The notes: generated by a model not told the origin, from the letters alone. A stretch of 64,000 nt of DNA from VAZQ01 sp036557665 (GCA_036557665.1 DATBHG010000002.1:198627-262626), one strand, 5' to 3'. Numbered from the stretch's first letter, positions 17,715 to 27,209 are shown. Numbers and translations: made by a program.

Positions 17715-18446
17715 TCAACCCTCGTCGGTTTGCTCCAGCCTCGCCTCTCGATAATCGACCACTCCATCCGTGCTAGACGCAAGCAACCCATATTTGGCTA
17801 TCGCACCGGAACCTGCCATAGCCCCAGCCCGGAACCGATCCAGTCGCGCAACGCGCGAAAGGAAGGCTCCAGTCTCGGAGCTGGCAAGCAGGCCTGCATG
17901 TATCACATTTGACCGTCCGAATGCCAAATCCAGTTGCGCCGAGGTGAAGCCGTTCAATACGTACGGGCCCGCAACCCGAGGCCCAAGTGCCCGGTCGAGT
18001 CTCCTGATGCCATCCATCGATGCCTCAACGGCATGCAGGACCGCGGCGAGCCTATCGCGTGCGAGCGCTGCCTCGACCCGGGCGAACCCGGTCACCGCCC
18101 TGCCGGCCTTGTGGCACATTGCAAGCGCATCGAGCGCAGCTCTTTGCAGCAGTCGCTCGGTGAGGTCGATGAGATCATCCGGAACGCAAACCTCGTGTTT
18201 CAAGCCTCGTTGGAAGCTCTTGCGCTGGATCGCGAGCTCGAGCGCCCGCCGGCTGGCGGAGATCCAAATCCCTCGGCCGGGCAGCCTGCGCTTCACATCG
18301 GGGACAACGGTCTGACCTGGGCCGAGCACGAAACGGATCATGTCATCAACCGGCTTTACTTCGCCGGTCGCAGCGCAGAGCCGTTCCGTGCCGGCGGCTC
18401 GCCTGCGTCCCGCAAAATTTTTGCCGTTCTCGCCCACGACGAGCAT
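17715..18446 (-). CDS. YlxR-family RNA-binding protein fused to an L7Ae-like domain
   Basis: 243 residues. The N-terminal half is the YlxR/DUF448 fold (about 15-90) with RLCAATGEVKPVDDMIRFV and RLPGRGIWISASRRALELA. The C-terminal half (about 100-200) is an L7Ae/L30e-like RNA-binding domain (ALAMCHKAGRAVTGFARVEAAL), a fusion common in Hyphomicrobiales. The second half of the usual N-terminal Cys pair is not evident (Cys then Ala-Thr-Gly). Its position between nusA and infB supports a role in transcription or ribosome-linked RNA binding; the exact role is not established. Confidence 0.88.
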   Translation of the reverse strand: MLVVGENGKNFAGRRRAAGTERLCAATGEVKPVDDMIRFVLGPGQTVVPDVKRRLPGRGIWISASRRALELAIQRKSFQRGLKHEVCVPDDLIDLTERLLQRAALDALAMCHKAGRAVTGFARVEAALARDRLAAVLHAVEASMDGIRRLDRALGPRVAGPYVLNGFTSAQLDLAFGRSNVIHAGLLASSETGAFLSRVARLDRFRAGAMAGSGAIAKYGLLASSTDGVVDYREARLEQTDEG

Positions 18447-18459
18447 CGAGATACTGCCG

Positions 18460-20064
18460 TCACTGCGACATGGCAGGTTCAGCTAGAGCGTCTTCCGGGA
18501 CGACAAGATCCTCTTCCTTGATCCACCCTGCTTTCACGCGCGCCTGCATAATCAATGCTTCCGCCTCCTCGCGTGAAAGATCGAACCCGTCGAGGATACC
18601 GGGATTGCGCGTCAGCTCCCCGTCCTTGCGCTCGCTCCAGCCAACGAGATCGTCCGTGACGCAGCCTGCCAAATCCTCGACGGTCTTGACTTCGTTCTCG
18701 CCCAGTTTCACCAACATGGCGGTCGTGACGCCGGGAATTTCTTTCAGATCATCCGCAACTCCGAGCTCCCGGCGCGCCGCATCGAGCTCGGCCTCTTCCT
18801 TCGCCAGATAGTCTCGGGCGCGTGCCTGCAGCTCTTGCGCAGTCTCCTCGTCAAATCCCTCGATCGCGGCCAGCTCTTTTTCATCCACGATCGCAAGCTC
18901 CTGGACCGAGTTGAAGCCCTCGGACGCAAGCAATTGGCCCACGACCTCGTCGAGGTTGAGGGCATCGACAAAGAGCTTCGTGCGCTTCTCGAATTCAGCT
19001 TGACGGTGCTCGGACTCCTCCTGCTCCGTCACGATGTCGATGTCCCAGCCGGTGAGCTGAGATGCTAGCCGCACATTTTGCCCGCGCCGACCGATCGCAA
19101 GTGAAAGCTGCTGATCAGGCACGACCACTTCCATTCTCTGCCGATCCTCGTCCAGTACGACCTTCGCCACCTCGGCAGGGGCGAGCGCATTGACCACGAA
19201 ATTGGCAGGGTCCGCAGTCCATGGAATAATGTCGATCTTCTCGCCCTGAAGCTCGTTGACTACCGCCTGCACGCGCGATCCGCGCATGCCCACGCAGGCG
19301 CCTACCGGATCGACCGAGGAGTCACGGGAGATGACGGCGATCTTGGCGCGGGAGCCCGGGTCGCGTGCAACCGCCTTCACCTCCACGATGCCGTCGTAGA
19401 TTTCGGGCACTTCCTGCGCGAAGAGCTTGGCCATGAATTGTGGGTGAGTGCGAGAGAGGAAAATCTGCGGCCCCCGCGGCTCGCGGCGGACGTCGTAGAT
19501 GAAGGCCCGGATGCGATCTCCGTTCCTGAACGTCTCTCGCGGCAGCAATTCGTCACGACGGACGATCGCCTCACCGCGACCGAGATCAACGACTACGTTG
19601 CCATATTCGACTCGCTTGACGATGCCGTTGACGATATCGCCGATGCGATCCTTGTACTCCTGATATTGTCTATCCCGCTCAGCTTCGCGCACCTTCTGAA
19701 CGATCACCTGCTTGGCTGATTGGGCGGCAATACGACCATATTCCAGCGGCGGCAGCGGCTCGGCAATAAAGTCGCCTACCTGAGCAGCGGGATTGCGCTT
19801 CTTGGCATCGTTCAGCGATATTTGTGTTGCGTCGTTCTCGACTTGATCCGCCACCAACAGCAATCGCGACAGCCGCATCTCGCCTGTCTTGGAGTTGATC
19901 TCGGCGCGGACTTCCGTTTCGCTGCCGTAGCGGGAACGCGCTGCCTTCTGGATGGCATCTTCCATCGCTGCAATGACAATTCCTCGATCGATCGCCTTCT
20001 CGCGCGCTACTGCGTCGGCGATCTGCAACAGCTCCAGCCGGTTCGCACTAACGGCCATGTTCAT
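18460..20064 (-). CDS. nusA: Transcription termination/antitermination factor NusA
   Basis: 534 residues. The N-terminal RNA polymerase-binding domain (1-125) starts MAVSANRLELLQIADAVAREKAIDRG. An S1 domain (GDIVNGIVKRVEYGNVVVDLG) and two KH domains follow (DPVGACVGMRGSRVQAVVNEL and LAIGRRGQNVRLASQLTGWDI). C-terminal acidic helix-hairpin-helix repeats run to the end. NusA affects pausing, Rho-independent termination and antitermination. An upstream terminator in the rimP leader makes autoregulation by NusA plausible (inference). Lies 16 bp after rimP. Confidence 0.97.
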   Translation of the reverse strand: MNMAVSANRLELLQIADAVAREKAIDRGIVIAAMEDAIQKAARSRYGSETEVRAEINSKTGEMRLSRLLLVADQVENDATQISLNDAKKRNPAAQVGDFIAEPLPPLEYGRIAAQSAKQVIVQKVREAERDRQYQEYKDRIGDIVNGIVKRVEYGNVVVDLGRGEAIVRRDELLPRETFRNGDRIRAFIYDVRREPRGPQIFLSRTHPQFMAKLFAQEVPEIYDGIVEVKAVARDPGSRAKIAVISRDSSVDPVGACVGMRGSRVQAVVNELQGEKIDIIPWTADPANFVVNALAPAEVAKVVLDEDRQRMEVVVPDQQLSLAIGRRGQNVRLASQLTGWDIDIVTEQEESEHRQAEFEKRTKLFVDALNLDEVVGQLLASEGFNSVQELAIVDEKELAAIEGFDEETAQELQARARDYLAKEEAELDAARRELGVADDLKEIPGVTTAMLVKLGENEVKTVEDLAGCVTDDLVGWSERKDGELTRNPGILDGFDLSREEAEALIMQARVKAGWIKEEDLVVPEDALAEPAMSQ

Positions 20065-20080
20065 TCTCCTTCGCTCTTGA

Positions 20081-20773
20081 TTACGGACGATGCCGTGCCG
20101 CTGTTGGAATCAAGCTGTTTCCCTCGCTCCCAGCCTCTTCCTCGCCGGCACCGCGCTGCAACCCGATCGGTGACTTCGGGTCCCGCCCTGCCGCACGCGC
20201 GGCGCGTTCAAGGGCCTTTCCACGCCGGATCGATTCCGCGACGAGCGTCTCGGTCAGCACCAGCTTGGCTTCCGCCATTTCCTCGAGTCGCAACAGCACG
20301 TCAGCGGGCTCCTGCGGCGCAACATCCTCGCGGCGCACGCGGGCGCAGTCTCCCTCGGTGCCCGTCAACACCCCCCGGAAGCGTTTTCTCCCCGCCACCG
20401 GGCTCGCCATCTCCACTTTGATACAGTGACCGATATGGCGTCCGAAATCCGAGCGCCGCACCAGAGGCCGATCCAAGCCCGGCGATGATATCTCCAGCCG
20501 GTAGGCACGTTCGATTGGATCCTCAACGTCGAGCACGGGCGAAAGCGTGCGGGAAACCCGCTCGCAGTCCTCGACGGTCATGCTCCCGTCCGGCCGCTCA
20601 GCCATGACCTGGAGGGTGCAGCCGTCAAGCCCCAACACCTTCACCCGCACAAGCCGATAGCCCATATCAACCAACACAGGCTCGACAATTCGCGCAACTC
20701 GTGCTGCCAGCCCCTGCTCGACGATCAGGCGGGGGTCGGCATCGGTCTCAATCGTTTCGACTGGTTGCGTCAT
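20081..20773 (-). CDS. rimP: Ribosome maturation factor RimP
   Basis: First gene of the operon; its product aids 30S assembly. 230 residues, longer than E. coli RimP (about 150) because of a basic, low-complexity tail of about 50 residues after position 180. The core has ARIVEPVLVDMGYRLVRVKVLG, DGSMTVEDCERVSRTLSPVLDVEDP and YRLEISSPGLDRPLVRRSDFGRHIG, all diagnostic. A promoter and a leader terminator lie upstream (20841-20957). Confidence 0.94.
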   Translation of the reverse strand: MTQPVETIETDADPRLIVEQGLAARVARIVEPVLVDMGYRLVRVKVLGLDGCTLQVMAERPDGSMTVEDCERVSRTLSPVLDVEDPIERAYRLEISSPGLDRPLVRRSDFGRHIGHCIKVEMASPVAGRKRFRGVLTGTEGDCARVRREDVAPQEPADVLLRLEEMAEAKLVLTETLVAESIRRGKALERAARAAGRDPKSPIGLQRGAGEEEAGSEGNSLIPTAARHRP

Positions 20774-20840
20774 CGAGCGTTACTCAGGGGCTGGTTCAAC
20801 CCGGGGTTGCTTCTCGTCAGCCACGCGTCCGATGGGTAAC

Positions 20841-20872
20841 AAAAAAGAGCGGGCCCCGGCGGAACCCACTCT
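20841..20872 (-). terminator. Rho-independent terminator in the rimP leader (attenuator candidate)
   Basis: Minus-strand reading gives a 12-pair stem (arms 20872-20861 and 20857-20846, three pairs being U-G, loop GCC) followed directly by a run of six U. It lies 68 bp before the rimP start and about 60 bp after the proposed -10 box, so it would stop transcription inside the operon leader unless overcome. Confidence 0.75.
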
Positions 20873-20929
20873 CAAAAGCCGATCGAGCTTATTCGACCGT
20901 TATGAGATATCCAGCAACTGGACGAGCGA

Positions 20930-20957
20930 AATATAGCGATTTTCTTACCGCGTGCAA
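20930..20957 (-). promoter_or_regulatory. Promoter of the rimP-nusA-infB operon
   Basis: On the minus strand TTGCAC (20957-20952) and TATATT (20935-20930) are 16 bp apart and point to rimP. The remaining part of the rimP/DUF2336 divergent region (20958-21164) shows no further gene; I looked there for an initiator tRNA (the metY position in E. coli) and saw none. Confidence 0.65.
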
Positions 20958-21164
20958 GGCCCGTCCCGACAGCCCCGCCGCAACAGGCCCGCCAGGAGCT
21001 GTGGCCTCATGGGACAACCGTCGGCGCCGGAGCTCACGACGGTGGGAGTGGCAACCCTTGGAGGAGAGTGACCCTGTTAGTAATCCGGTAACTAACTTTT
21101 CCTTCAGACTCGTTACTTATTTTGTCCGACGCGGACCCATTCACCGGTTCGCGGGGACCTGACG

Positions 21165-22268
21165 GTGTTTTCGATTGCTCGTGCTTCACTCATTCCCGAG
21201 CTGGAGGATGTGATCCGGTGCGGCTCCTCCGTCCAGCGAACGGAGACACTCAGGCGCATCACGGATTTTTTTGCCGATCGCGCCGGCAGGTTGAACGAGA
21301 GTCACGTTCAGTTGTTCGATGACGTGCTCTGCCGCTTGGCTTCGGAGGTCGACGCAAATGCCCGCACCGAGCTTTCTGCTCGGCTCGCCGTGCTTGCTAA
21401 TGCGCCGCGAGAGTTGATCCGCCGCTTGGCGACGGACGATGATGTGGCGGTAGCACGCGTCGTTCTCAGGCGCTCGCAACGGCTCGACCAGAGCGAGTTG
21501 GTCGAGATCGCTGAGACCAAGAGCCAAGGGCATCTGCTTGCCCTTTCAAAGCGCAAATGGCTCCCGCAACCCGTAATAGACATCCTGGTTCGACGTGGTG
21601 ACCAAGGGGTCTTGCGCAGCCTTGCGGAGAACTTGGATGCCCGACTGTCGGATCGGAGCTTCGCGACCTTGGCGGCAAGGGCTGCTGAAGATACGGCACT
21701 CGCGGAAAAAGTCGCACTGCGCCCCGACGTTCCACCGAGGCTGTTCCGCGAGATCCTGCTCGATGCTACGCAGACCCTTCAGCAGCGACTGCTGGCGATG
21801 GCAACACCAGAGATTCGATCCGAGATCATCCGCGTATTGGCGGAAATCTCGGCGCGGGGGGACGCTCAAACGGTCCAACGGGATTATGCCAACGCATATC
21901 GAAAAATCCTGGACTTGAGCGAGCAAGGCAAGCTTGGCGAAGCTACTCTGGTTGAATTTGCCCAGGGCGGGCAGTCGGAAGACATGATTGCTGCGCTTTC
22001 CTTCTCCTGCGCGGTGCCTATCGATGTCGTAGAACGGCTCATGGCCACGGACCGGCCCGATCCCGTCCTCATCCTCTGCAAGTCAGCAGGTTGGAGCTGG
22101 CAGACGGTCAAGGCTATCCTTGAGACGATGCCTCGGTGTTGTGGACTGTCCAACCGCGATCTCGATATGGCATATGAGAATTTCGAGCGTTTGTCGCCGG
22201 CAACTGCGCAACGCGTAATGCGCTTCTGGCAGGTGCAGCACTGGCAACGGACCTCAGCAGCGCAATGA
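21165..22268 (+). CDS. DUF2336 domain-containing protein
   Basis: 367 residues, helical throughout, starting from GTG 21165. It reads LIPELEDVIRCGSSVQRTETLRRITDFFADRAGRL, the characteristic N-terminus of alphaproteobacterial DUF2336 proteins. Repeated Ala/Leu/Arg-rich helices follow, resembling HEAT-like units (for example RRLATDDDVAVARVVLRRSQRLDQSELVEIAETKSQGHLLAL). The function of the family is not established. It is divergent from rimP, and its 3' end overlaps the convergent trmB by 15 bp. Confidence 0.85.
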   Translation: MFSIARASLIPELEDVIRCGSSVQRTETLRRITDFFADRAGRLNESHVQLFDDVLCRLASEVDANARTELSARLAVLANAPRELIRRLATDDDVAVARVVLRRSQRLDQSELVEIAETKSQGHLLALSKRKWLPQPVIDILVRRGDQGVLRSLAENLDARLSDRSFATLAARAAEDTALAEKVALRPDVPPRLFREILLDATQTLQQRLLAMATPEIRSEIIRVLAEISARGDAQTVQRDYANAYRKILDLSEQGKLGEATLVEFAQGGQSEDMIAALSFSCAVPIDVVERLMATDRPDPVLILCKSAGWSWQTVKAILETMPRCCGLSNRDLDMAYENFERLSPATAQRVMRFWQVQHWQRTSAAQ

Positions 22269-22961
22269 AGTCCTGCGAAAAGTCAGGTAACAGGGCACAC
22301 GACCTTCCCGTCTCGCCTTCTGTTCATAGCGAGTACCTTCAAAGCATGGCCACGCCCGGCGCCAATCGTCCGCGCATGCGGCGGTCCATTCAAAATACGG
22401 GGACCGAAGCATGTGCCTGAGCGTCCAATCGGCGTAATCGGAAATGTCGGTCGCGAAGCGAAACTCGCCGCCAGGGCGCAGGGCGGATGCGACTGCGGCT
22501 ATGCTCTCTTCCTGCACAAAACGCCGCTTCCAATGGCGGCGTTTCGGCCAGGGGTCGGGATAGAGGAGATAGGCCCGGCCAAGGCACGTACGAGGGAGCC
22601 AGGCCAGCAGCTCAATGGCATCTCCGTGGTGCAGACGGAAGTTCGAGAGCGATTTCTCAGCAATTGCCGCCAGCGTCCTCGCCATTCCGTTCACAAAGGG
22701 TTCGACGCCGATGATGCCGATCCGCGGATGCGCCTGCGACTGAGCGATCATGTGCTCGCCTGCGCCGAAACCGATCTCGAGCCATACATCCTGCACCGGA
22801 CAGGAAAACAAGGAAGCTAGGTCGGTCGGGCAGGTCGAAAGGTCGAGTGCCAACCGCGGCAGGAGCGTCTCCATCAGAGCCGCATGTCGCGCCGTTAGCT
22901 TGTGCCCTTTACGCCGGCCGAAGACTGCGCGGCGGCTGTTCGACTTGCTGTCCTGCGACAT
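22254..22961 (-). CDS. trmB: tRNA (guanine-N7-)-methyltransferase
   Basis: Methylates G46 in the tRNA variable loop. ATG 22961 gives 235 residues starting MSQDSKSNSRRAVFGRRKGH; a start at 23036 would add 25 unlikely residues. The SAM site VWLEIGFGAGEHMI and the substrate motif YLLYPDPWPKRRHWKRRFV are diagnostic, and the C-terminal GTRYEQKARREGR stretch is present. In many relatives trmB follows metK directly; here DUF445 and an oppositely oriented MFS gene lie between. Confidence 0.94.
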   Translation of the reverse strand: MSQDSKSNSRRAVFGRRKGHKLTARHAALMETLLPRLALDLSTCPTDLASLFSCPVQDVWLEIGFGAGEHMIAQSQAHPRIGIIGVEPFVNGMARTLAAIAEKSLSNFRLHHGDAIELLAWLPRTCLGRAYLLYPDPWPKRRHWKRRFVQEESIAAVASALRPGGEFRFATDISDYADWTLRHMLRSPYFEWTAACADDWRRAWPCFEGTRYEQKARREGRVPCYLTFRRTSLRC

Positions 22962-22990
22962 GGCAGCGGAGTCCGGCTCAGGGTTGCCGG

Positions 22991-24286
22991 CTAGTCGAGC
23001 AATCGTGCGATTACGAAGATCAGGCATCCGACACACGCGCCGACGAGGGTGCCGTTCATCCGGATATATTGAAGATCGCTGCCGACGACGAGCTCGAGTC
23101 GATCAGTAAGCATCTTTGCGTCCCAGCGCCGCACGACCTCGGCAATGAACGAGCCGATCTCGCCGCGCCATGACATCATGGATAGGGCTAGGTGCTCGGC
23201 CGCGCTGTTGATGTGCTCCTGCATGACCTCATCGGTTGCAAGCGCGCGAGCGACAATGGAGATCGGTTTGGCAAGGGCAAGCTGAAGCCGCGATGATGGT
23301 TGTGCCAGATCACCGAGCGTCTTCTGGGCGAGCTCATCTGCAACCGATCGCAGCCACGCCTGTGCTTCGGGATGCGCGAGCAGCCGCCGTACTCCGGCGT
23401 TGATCCGCTCCCGCTTCTCCTTGGATGCGAGCAATTCGTTGACGACGGTATCAATCACCTCCCGGAATCTCGTGGATGCTTCGCTGGTTGGATTCCGCAG
23501 GCCGCTGAGGAGCTCGATCGTGCCGTTCACGAGGGCTGCAGCCACTCGGCGATCAATGGCTTTGGGAATCCACCAGCGGCTATGCTGGCTGACTAGCTCG
23601 TCGATCCTGTCGCGGTTCTTCTTGAGCCATCTGGTTGCAACCTCTATCGCGTGATCGAACAGAATGTCCGTCTCTCCGCTCGCTGTCAGGACGCGGATGC
23701 CGCGCGCGATCAAGGGTGCAAAATCCGTCTGGCGCAGTTGCGCCCCGAGCGTCCGCTGCAGAAACTTGTGCAAGTCACGGTTGCGCAGCGAATGGATCAG
23801 GTAGGGCAGGATCGCCGCGATGCTGCGTGCAATCAGTGGAGCGGTGGCAGGTGCCGCAAGCCAATCCGCCACCCGGCGCCCGATCTCCATTTGCCGGAGC
23901 TTGATCAAAAGAGCTTCCGGGGTCAGGAAGTTGCGCTCGACGAACCGTCCGAGTGTCCGACCGATGCGATCCTTGTTGCTGGGGACGATCGCGGTATGTG
24001 GAATAGGCAATCCCAGAGGGTGACGAAAAAGGGCCGTAACAGCGAACCAGTCGGCGAGACCGCCGACCATCCCCGCCTCGGCCCCGGATCGGACGAGCAG
24101 TGTGGCAAAACCAGGCTCTGGGACCATGCGGGTAATCACAAATATGGCCCCCATCGCAACGAGCAGGGCAGTGGCGACAACACGGTTTCGCCGCAGCCGC
24201 AGGCGAGCAGCCTCGTCGGAACCCTCACCGAGCAGTGGAAGGGGAGCGCTCGCGTTTACAGGCGAAGATGAGGGCTCAAGGTTCAT
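22991..24286 (-). CDS. DUF445 membrane-associated protein (YjiN-like)
   Basis: 431 residues. One transmembrane segment lies near the N-terminus (about 36-54, VVATALLVAMGAIFVITRM) and another at the extreme C-terminus (GTLVGACVGCLIFVIARLL). Between them is a long soluble helical region with the DUF445 signature GMVGGLADWFAVTALFRHPLGLPIPHTAI followed by PSNKDRIGRTLGRFVERNFLTP. The function of the family is unknown. It is 29 bp upstream of trmB on the same strand, so cotranscription is possible. Confidence 0.87.
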   Translation of the reverse strand: MNLEPSSSPVNASAPLPLLGEGSDEAARLRLRRNRVVATALLVAMGAIFVITRMVPEPGFATLLVRSGAEAGMVGGLADWFAVTALFRHPLGLPIPHTAIVPSNKDRIGRTLGRFVERNFLTPEALLIKLRQMEIGRRVADWLAAPATAPLIARSIAAILPYLIHSLRNRDLHKFLQRTLGAQLRQTDFAPLIARGIRVLTASGETDILFDHAIEVATRWLKKNRDRIDELVSQHSRWWIPKAIDRRVAAALVNGTIELLSGLRNPTSEASTRFREVIDTVVNELLASKEKRERINAGVRRLLAHPEAQAWLRSVADELAQKTLGDLAQPSSRLQLALAKPISIVARALATDEVMQEHINSAAEHLALSMMSWRGEIGSFIAEVVRRWDAKMLTDRLELVVGSDLQYIRMNGTLVGACVGCLIFVIARLLD

Positions 24287-24621
24287 GCACGCTCAGCTTT
24301 GCGCATGGATCGCAGCCGCGGTCCTCCACTCACGAGGGCCTTGCGAGCAGCTTCGCTGCGTCAACGTGAGCACGCCAAGGACGGCACGCCCCGCGCTTAG
24401 AAATCGCCATCTGCAGGCCATTTTGCAAGCGCCCGCTCTGCCGGGCCATGGAATGCGTCGTGCCCGCCCGTCTGCGGCGGAATGAGGCCTGTCGATGCAG
24501 TCTTACTTGCGCGGCGGGTGCTGCATGCCACTATCCGCCGAGCGGCGAGGCTTGTCTTCACTGAGCCCACTTTATACGTGAGGCGCCTGTATTGGCTTCA
24601 GAGAATGCGGAGTCACTGCAT
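24287..24621. other. Divergent intergenic region DUF445 / MFS
   Basis: About 335 bp between divergent genes. TTGTCT followed 15 bp later by TATACG near 24553-24579 could be a weak promoter for the MFS gene. I see no supported coding region or RNA here. Confidence 0.3.
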
Positions 24622-25833
24622 ATGACCGTGCTGCAGAGCCCCAGCCTCCGCGTCAATGCGCTCATCGGAACCGGGCATTTTCTCTCGCATTTTTATCAGC
24701 TGTGTCTCCCGCCGATGTTTTTTGCGTGGCAGTCCAGCTTCGGGGTCTCTTTTGCCGAGCTCGGGCTCTCGATTGCTCTGATGTCCGGCGCTGCCGCACT
24801 GCTGCAGACGCCGGTCGGCTTTCTCGTGGACCGCTACGGGGCCCGCCGTTTTCTCGTATGCGGCACCCTCGTGATGGCTTTGTCGATCTCCGCTTTGGCC
24901 TTTACCACGGCGTATTGGCAGGTCTTGTTGCTTTGCATGCTGTCCGGCATCGGCAATTCGGTGATCCATCCGACCGACTACGCAATTCTCAGCTCGTCGG
25001 TGCAGCGCAGTCAGATGGGCCGCTCGTTTGCGCTGCACACGTTCAGCGGCAATCTGGGCTCGGTGTTCGCGCCGCCGGTCACGGCGGGACTGAGCTTTCT
25101 TCTAGGTTGGCGCAGCACGCTGCTTGTGCTTGGACTGCTCGGGCTCCCGCTGGTGCTCGTCATTCTCTGGCAAAGCGCAATTCTGCGCGAGCAAACCTCC
25201 CGGCACAGCGCCGAGCGCGGCTCTGCATTTCGCGGGGGCACTCTACTCATGACGAAACCCATGCTGCTCTTCTTCGGATTTTTCCTGCTGAGCGCGATTG
25301 CCACGGGAGGAATCCAATCCTGGTTGATTCCCGTGCTGCACGACGTGCACGGGCTCGGAGTCGAAGCTGCATCCCTTGCGCTCACGGGCTTCCTGGCTGG
25401 AGCCAGCAGCGGCGTCCTGATAGGAGGATGGGTGGCAGATCGGAGCGATCGCCACCTCGCCTTTACCGCGATATTGACCATGGTGGCTGCTGCGCTCATG
25501 CTGCTGGTTTCCTTCAAGAGCATGAGCGAGGTCGCCACGCTGGGCGTGCTGTTCGCGGTCGGCCTGCTCATCGGAGCAAGCCGCACTCCACGCGATGTAA
25601 TGCTCAAGGACGCATCGCCGCCGGATCAGATAGGCAAGGTCTTCGGATTTGTCAGTGCCGGCCTGCCGCTGGGCGGGGCGCTCGCCCCCGTGCCATTCGG
25701 CTATCTGTTCGACCAAGGGCGGCCGGATCTGGTCCTCGTGCTGGTCGCTTTCGTCCTCCTCGCCAGCCTGCTGTGCGTGGGGACGGCACGCGCGAATTCC
25801 GAGCGCAAGGCGCTCGTGGCACCGGCTGAGTAA
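24622..25833 (+). CDS. MFS transporter
   Basis: Major facilitator with about 12 hydrophobic segments over 403 residues. The loop 2-3 signature GFLVDRYGARRFLVCG is present, and a repeat-like WVADRSDRHLAF occurs in the second half. The N-terminal segment GTGHFLSHFYQLCLPPMFFAWQ resembles oxalate/formate- or fosmidomycin-type carriers; no substrate can be assigned. ATG 24622 is preferred, with TTG 24592 an in-frame alternative. It is on the plus strand inside an otherwise minus-strand conserved block between metK and trmB, suggesting insertion. Confidence 0.88.
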   Translation: MTVLQSPSLRVNALIGTGHFLSHFYQLCLPPMFFAWQSSFGVSFAELGLSIALMSGAAALLQTPVGFLVDRYGARRFLVCGTLVMALSISALAFTTAYWQVLLLCMLSGIGNSVIHPTDYAILSSSVQRSQMGRSFALHTFSGNLGSVFAPPVTAGLSFLLGWRSTLLVLGLLGLPLVLVILWQSAILREQTSRHSAERGSAFRGGTLLMTKPMLLFFGFFLLSAIATGGIQSWLIPVLHDVHGLGVEAASLALTGFLAGASSGVLIGGWVADRSDRHLAFTAILTMVAAALMLLVSFKSMSEVATLGVLFAVGLLIGASRTPRDVMLKDASPPDQIGKVFGFVSAGLPLGGALAPVPFGYLFDQGRPDLVLVLVAFVLLASLLCVGTARANSERKALVAPAE

Positions 25834-25860
25834 TGGAGTGTCGAGGTTTCGCCGGCTCGT

Positions 25861-27135
25861 TCAGCTCACGGCTCGTCTGAGCGGGTCGGCCAGATCGGTC
25901 CGCTCCCAGGAAAATCCGCCATCCTTCTCCGATGCCCGGCCAAAGTGCCCGTACGCCGCGGTCCGTCGATAGATCGGCCGGGAGAGCTTGAGCGCCCGCC
26001 GGATGCTCGTAGGCCGAAGGGGAAATATCTCCGGCAACAGCTTCTCGATTTTCCTTTCATCGACTGAACCTGTGCCGTGCAGGTCGACAAGCAGGGACAT
26101 GGGATCGGCAACGCCGATCGCATAGGCGATCTGAATTGTGCAGCGCTCTGCCAGTCCCGCTGCGACGACGTTCTTGGCCAAGTACCGCGCCGCGTACGCG
26201 GCGGACCGATCAACCTTGGTCGGGTCCTTCCCGGAGAACGCGCCGCCTCCATGGGGCGCATAGCCTCCATACGTATCTACGATGATCTTACGGCCAGTCA
26301 GGCCGCAATCGCCATCTGGACCGCCAACGACGAAGTTTCCGGTGGGATTGACCAGAAAGTCGCCAGCTCGCTGCGGCATCCAGCCCTCCGGAAGCGCAGA
26401 TGCAACAGTGTCCGCGATCATGTCCTTGACCATGCTCGGGCTGTATTTTTTTCCGTTGCGAGTCTCGGGGTTGTGCTGCGTCGACACGACTACCTTGGTG
26501 CAGCCTACTGGCTTCCCGTTGACGTATTGGACGGTCACTTGGCTTTTTGCGTCGGGCTGCAAGTCGAATAGCTGTTGAGAGCGGCGTCGCTCCGACATGA
26601 GTTTCAAGATCTTGTGAGCGAAATATATAGGGGCGGGCATGAATGAGCCCTTCTCGTAAACCTCGCTTTCGGTGCAGGCAAAACCGAACATCATGCCCTG
26701 GTCGCCGGCGCCCTCCTGCTCTTCGCCTTTCTTTTTCCTGGCGTCGACACCCATGGCAATGTCGGGCGACTGCCCGTGCAGCAGCACCTCGATCTCTGCG
26801 CCGCTATAGGAAAAGCCTTCCTGGTCGTAGCCGATGTCGCGCACGACGTCGCGGGCGATTTGAGCGATCATCTCGCGGTTCACGACGGCATGATTGCGAT
26901 ACCTCTTGAAAAACGGCGCTTGGCCGCGACCTTCGCCGGCAATGACGATTTTGTTGGTGGTGCACAAGGTCTCGCAGCCCAACCGGGTATTCACCTTGCT
27001 ATCATCGGCGATGCCCAGCTTGATGTCGTTCTGGATGAACGCATCGAGAATCGCGTCCGAAATTTGATCGCAGACCTTGTCGGGATGTCCCTCCGAAACC
27101 GATTCGCTGGTGAAAAGATAATTAGTGCGTGACAC
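25861..27135 (-). CDS. metK: S-adenosylmethionine synthetase
   Basis: Makes SAM from methionine and ATP. 424 residues, somewhat longer than the E. coli enzyme through internal insertions typical of alphaproteobacteria. Signatures: TSESVSEGHPDKVCDQISDAILDAF, GAGDQGMMFGFACTES, and the P-loop-like GGGAFSGKDPTKVDRSAAYAARY. It is 158 bp downstream of the XRE regulator gene on the same strand. The leader contains a perfect 14-bp tandem repeat. I looked for SAM riboswitch consensus features and did not recognise any. Confidence 0.96.
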   Translation of the reverse strand: MSRTNYLFTSESVSEGHPDKVCDQISDAILDAFIQNDIKLGIADDSKVNTRLGCETLCTTNKIVIAGEGRGQAPFFKRYRNHAVVNREMIAQIARDVVRDIGYDQEGFSYSGAEIEVLLHGQSPDIAMGVDARKKKGEEQEGAGDQGMMFGFACTESEVYEKGSFMPAPIYFAHKILKLMSERRRSQQLFDLQPDAKSQVTVQYVNGKPVGCTKVVVSTQHNPETRNGKKYSPSMVKDMIADTVASALPEGWMPQRAGDFLVNPTGNFVVGGPDGDCGLTGRKIIVDTYGGYAPHGGGAFSGKDPTKVDRSAAYAARYLAKNVVAAGLAERCTIQIAYAIGVADPMSLLVDLHGTGSVDERKIEKLLPEIFPLRPTSIRRALKLSRPIYRRTAAYGHFGRASEKDGGFSWERTDLADPLRRAVS

Positions 27136-27209
27136 TGAAAAGCTCCCCTTGCAGGCCCGGCAACCACGCTATGGCCGAGCCTTTGTTGCAGCGCCGGGGA
27201 ATGGGGTCA

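Noticed and set aside
20774..21164. Initiator tRNA gene (metY position) upstream of rimP
   Set aside because: No cloverleaf-compatible sequence, T-loop motif or CCA end seen on either strand.
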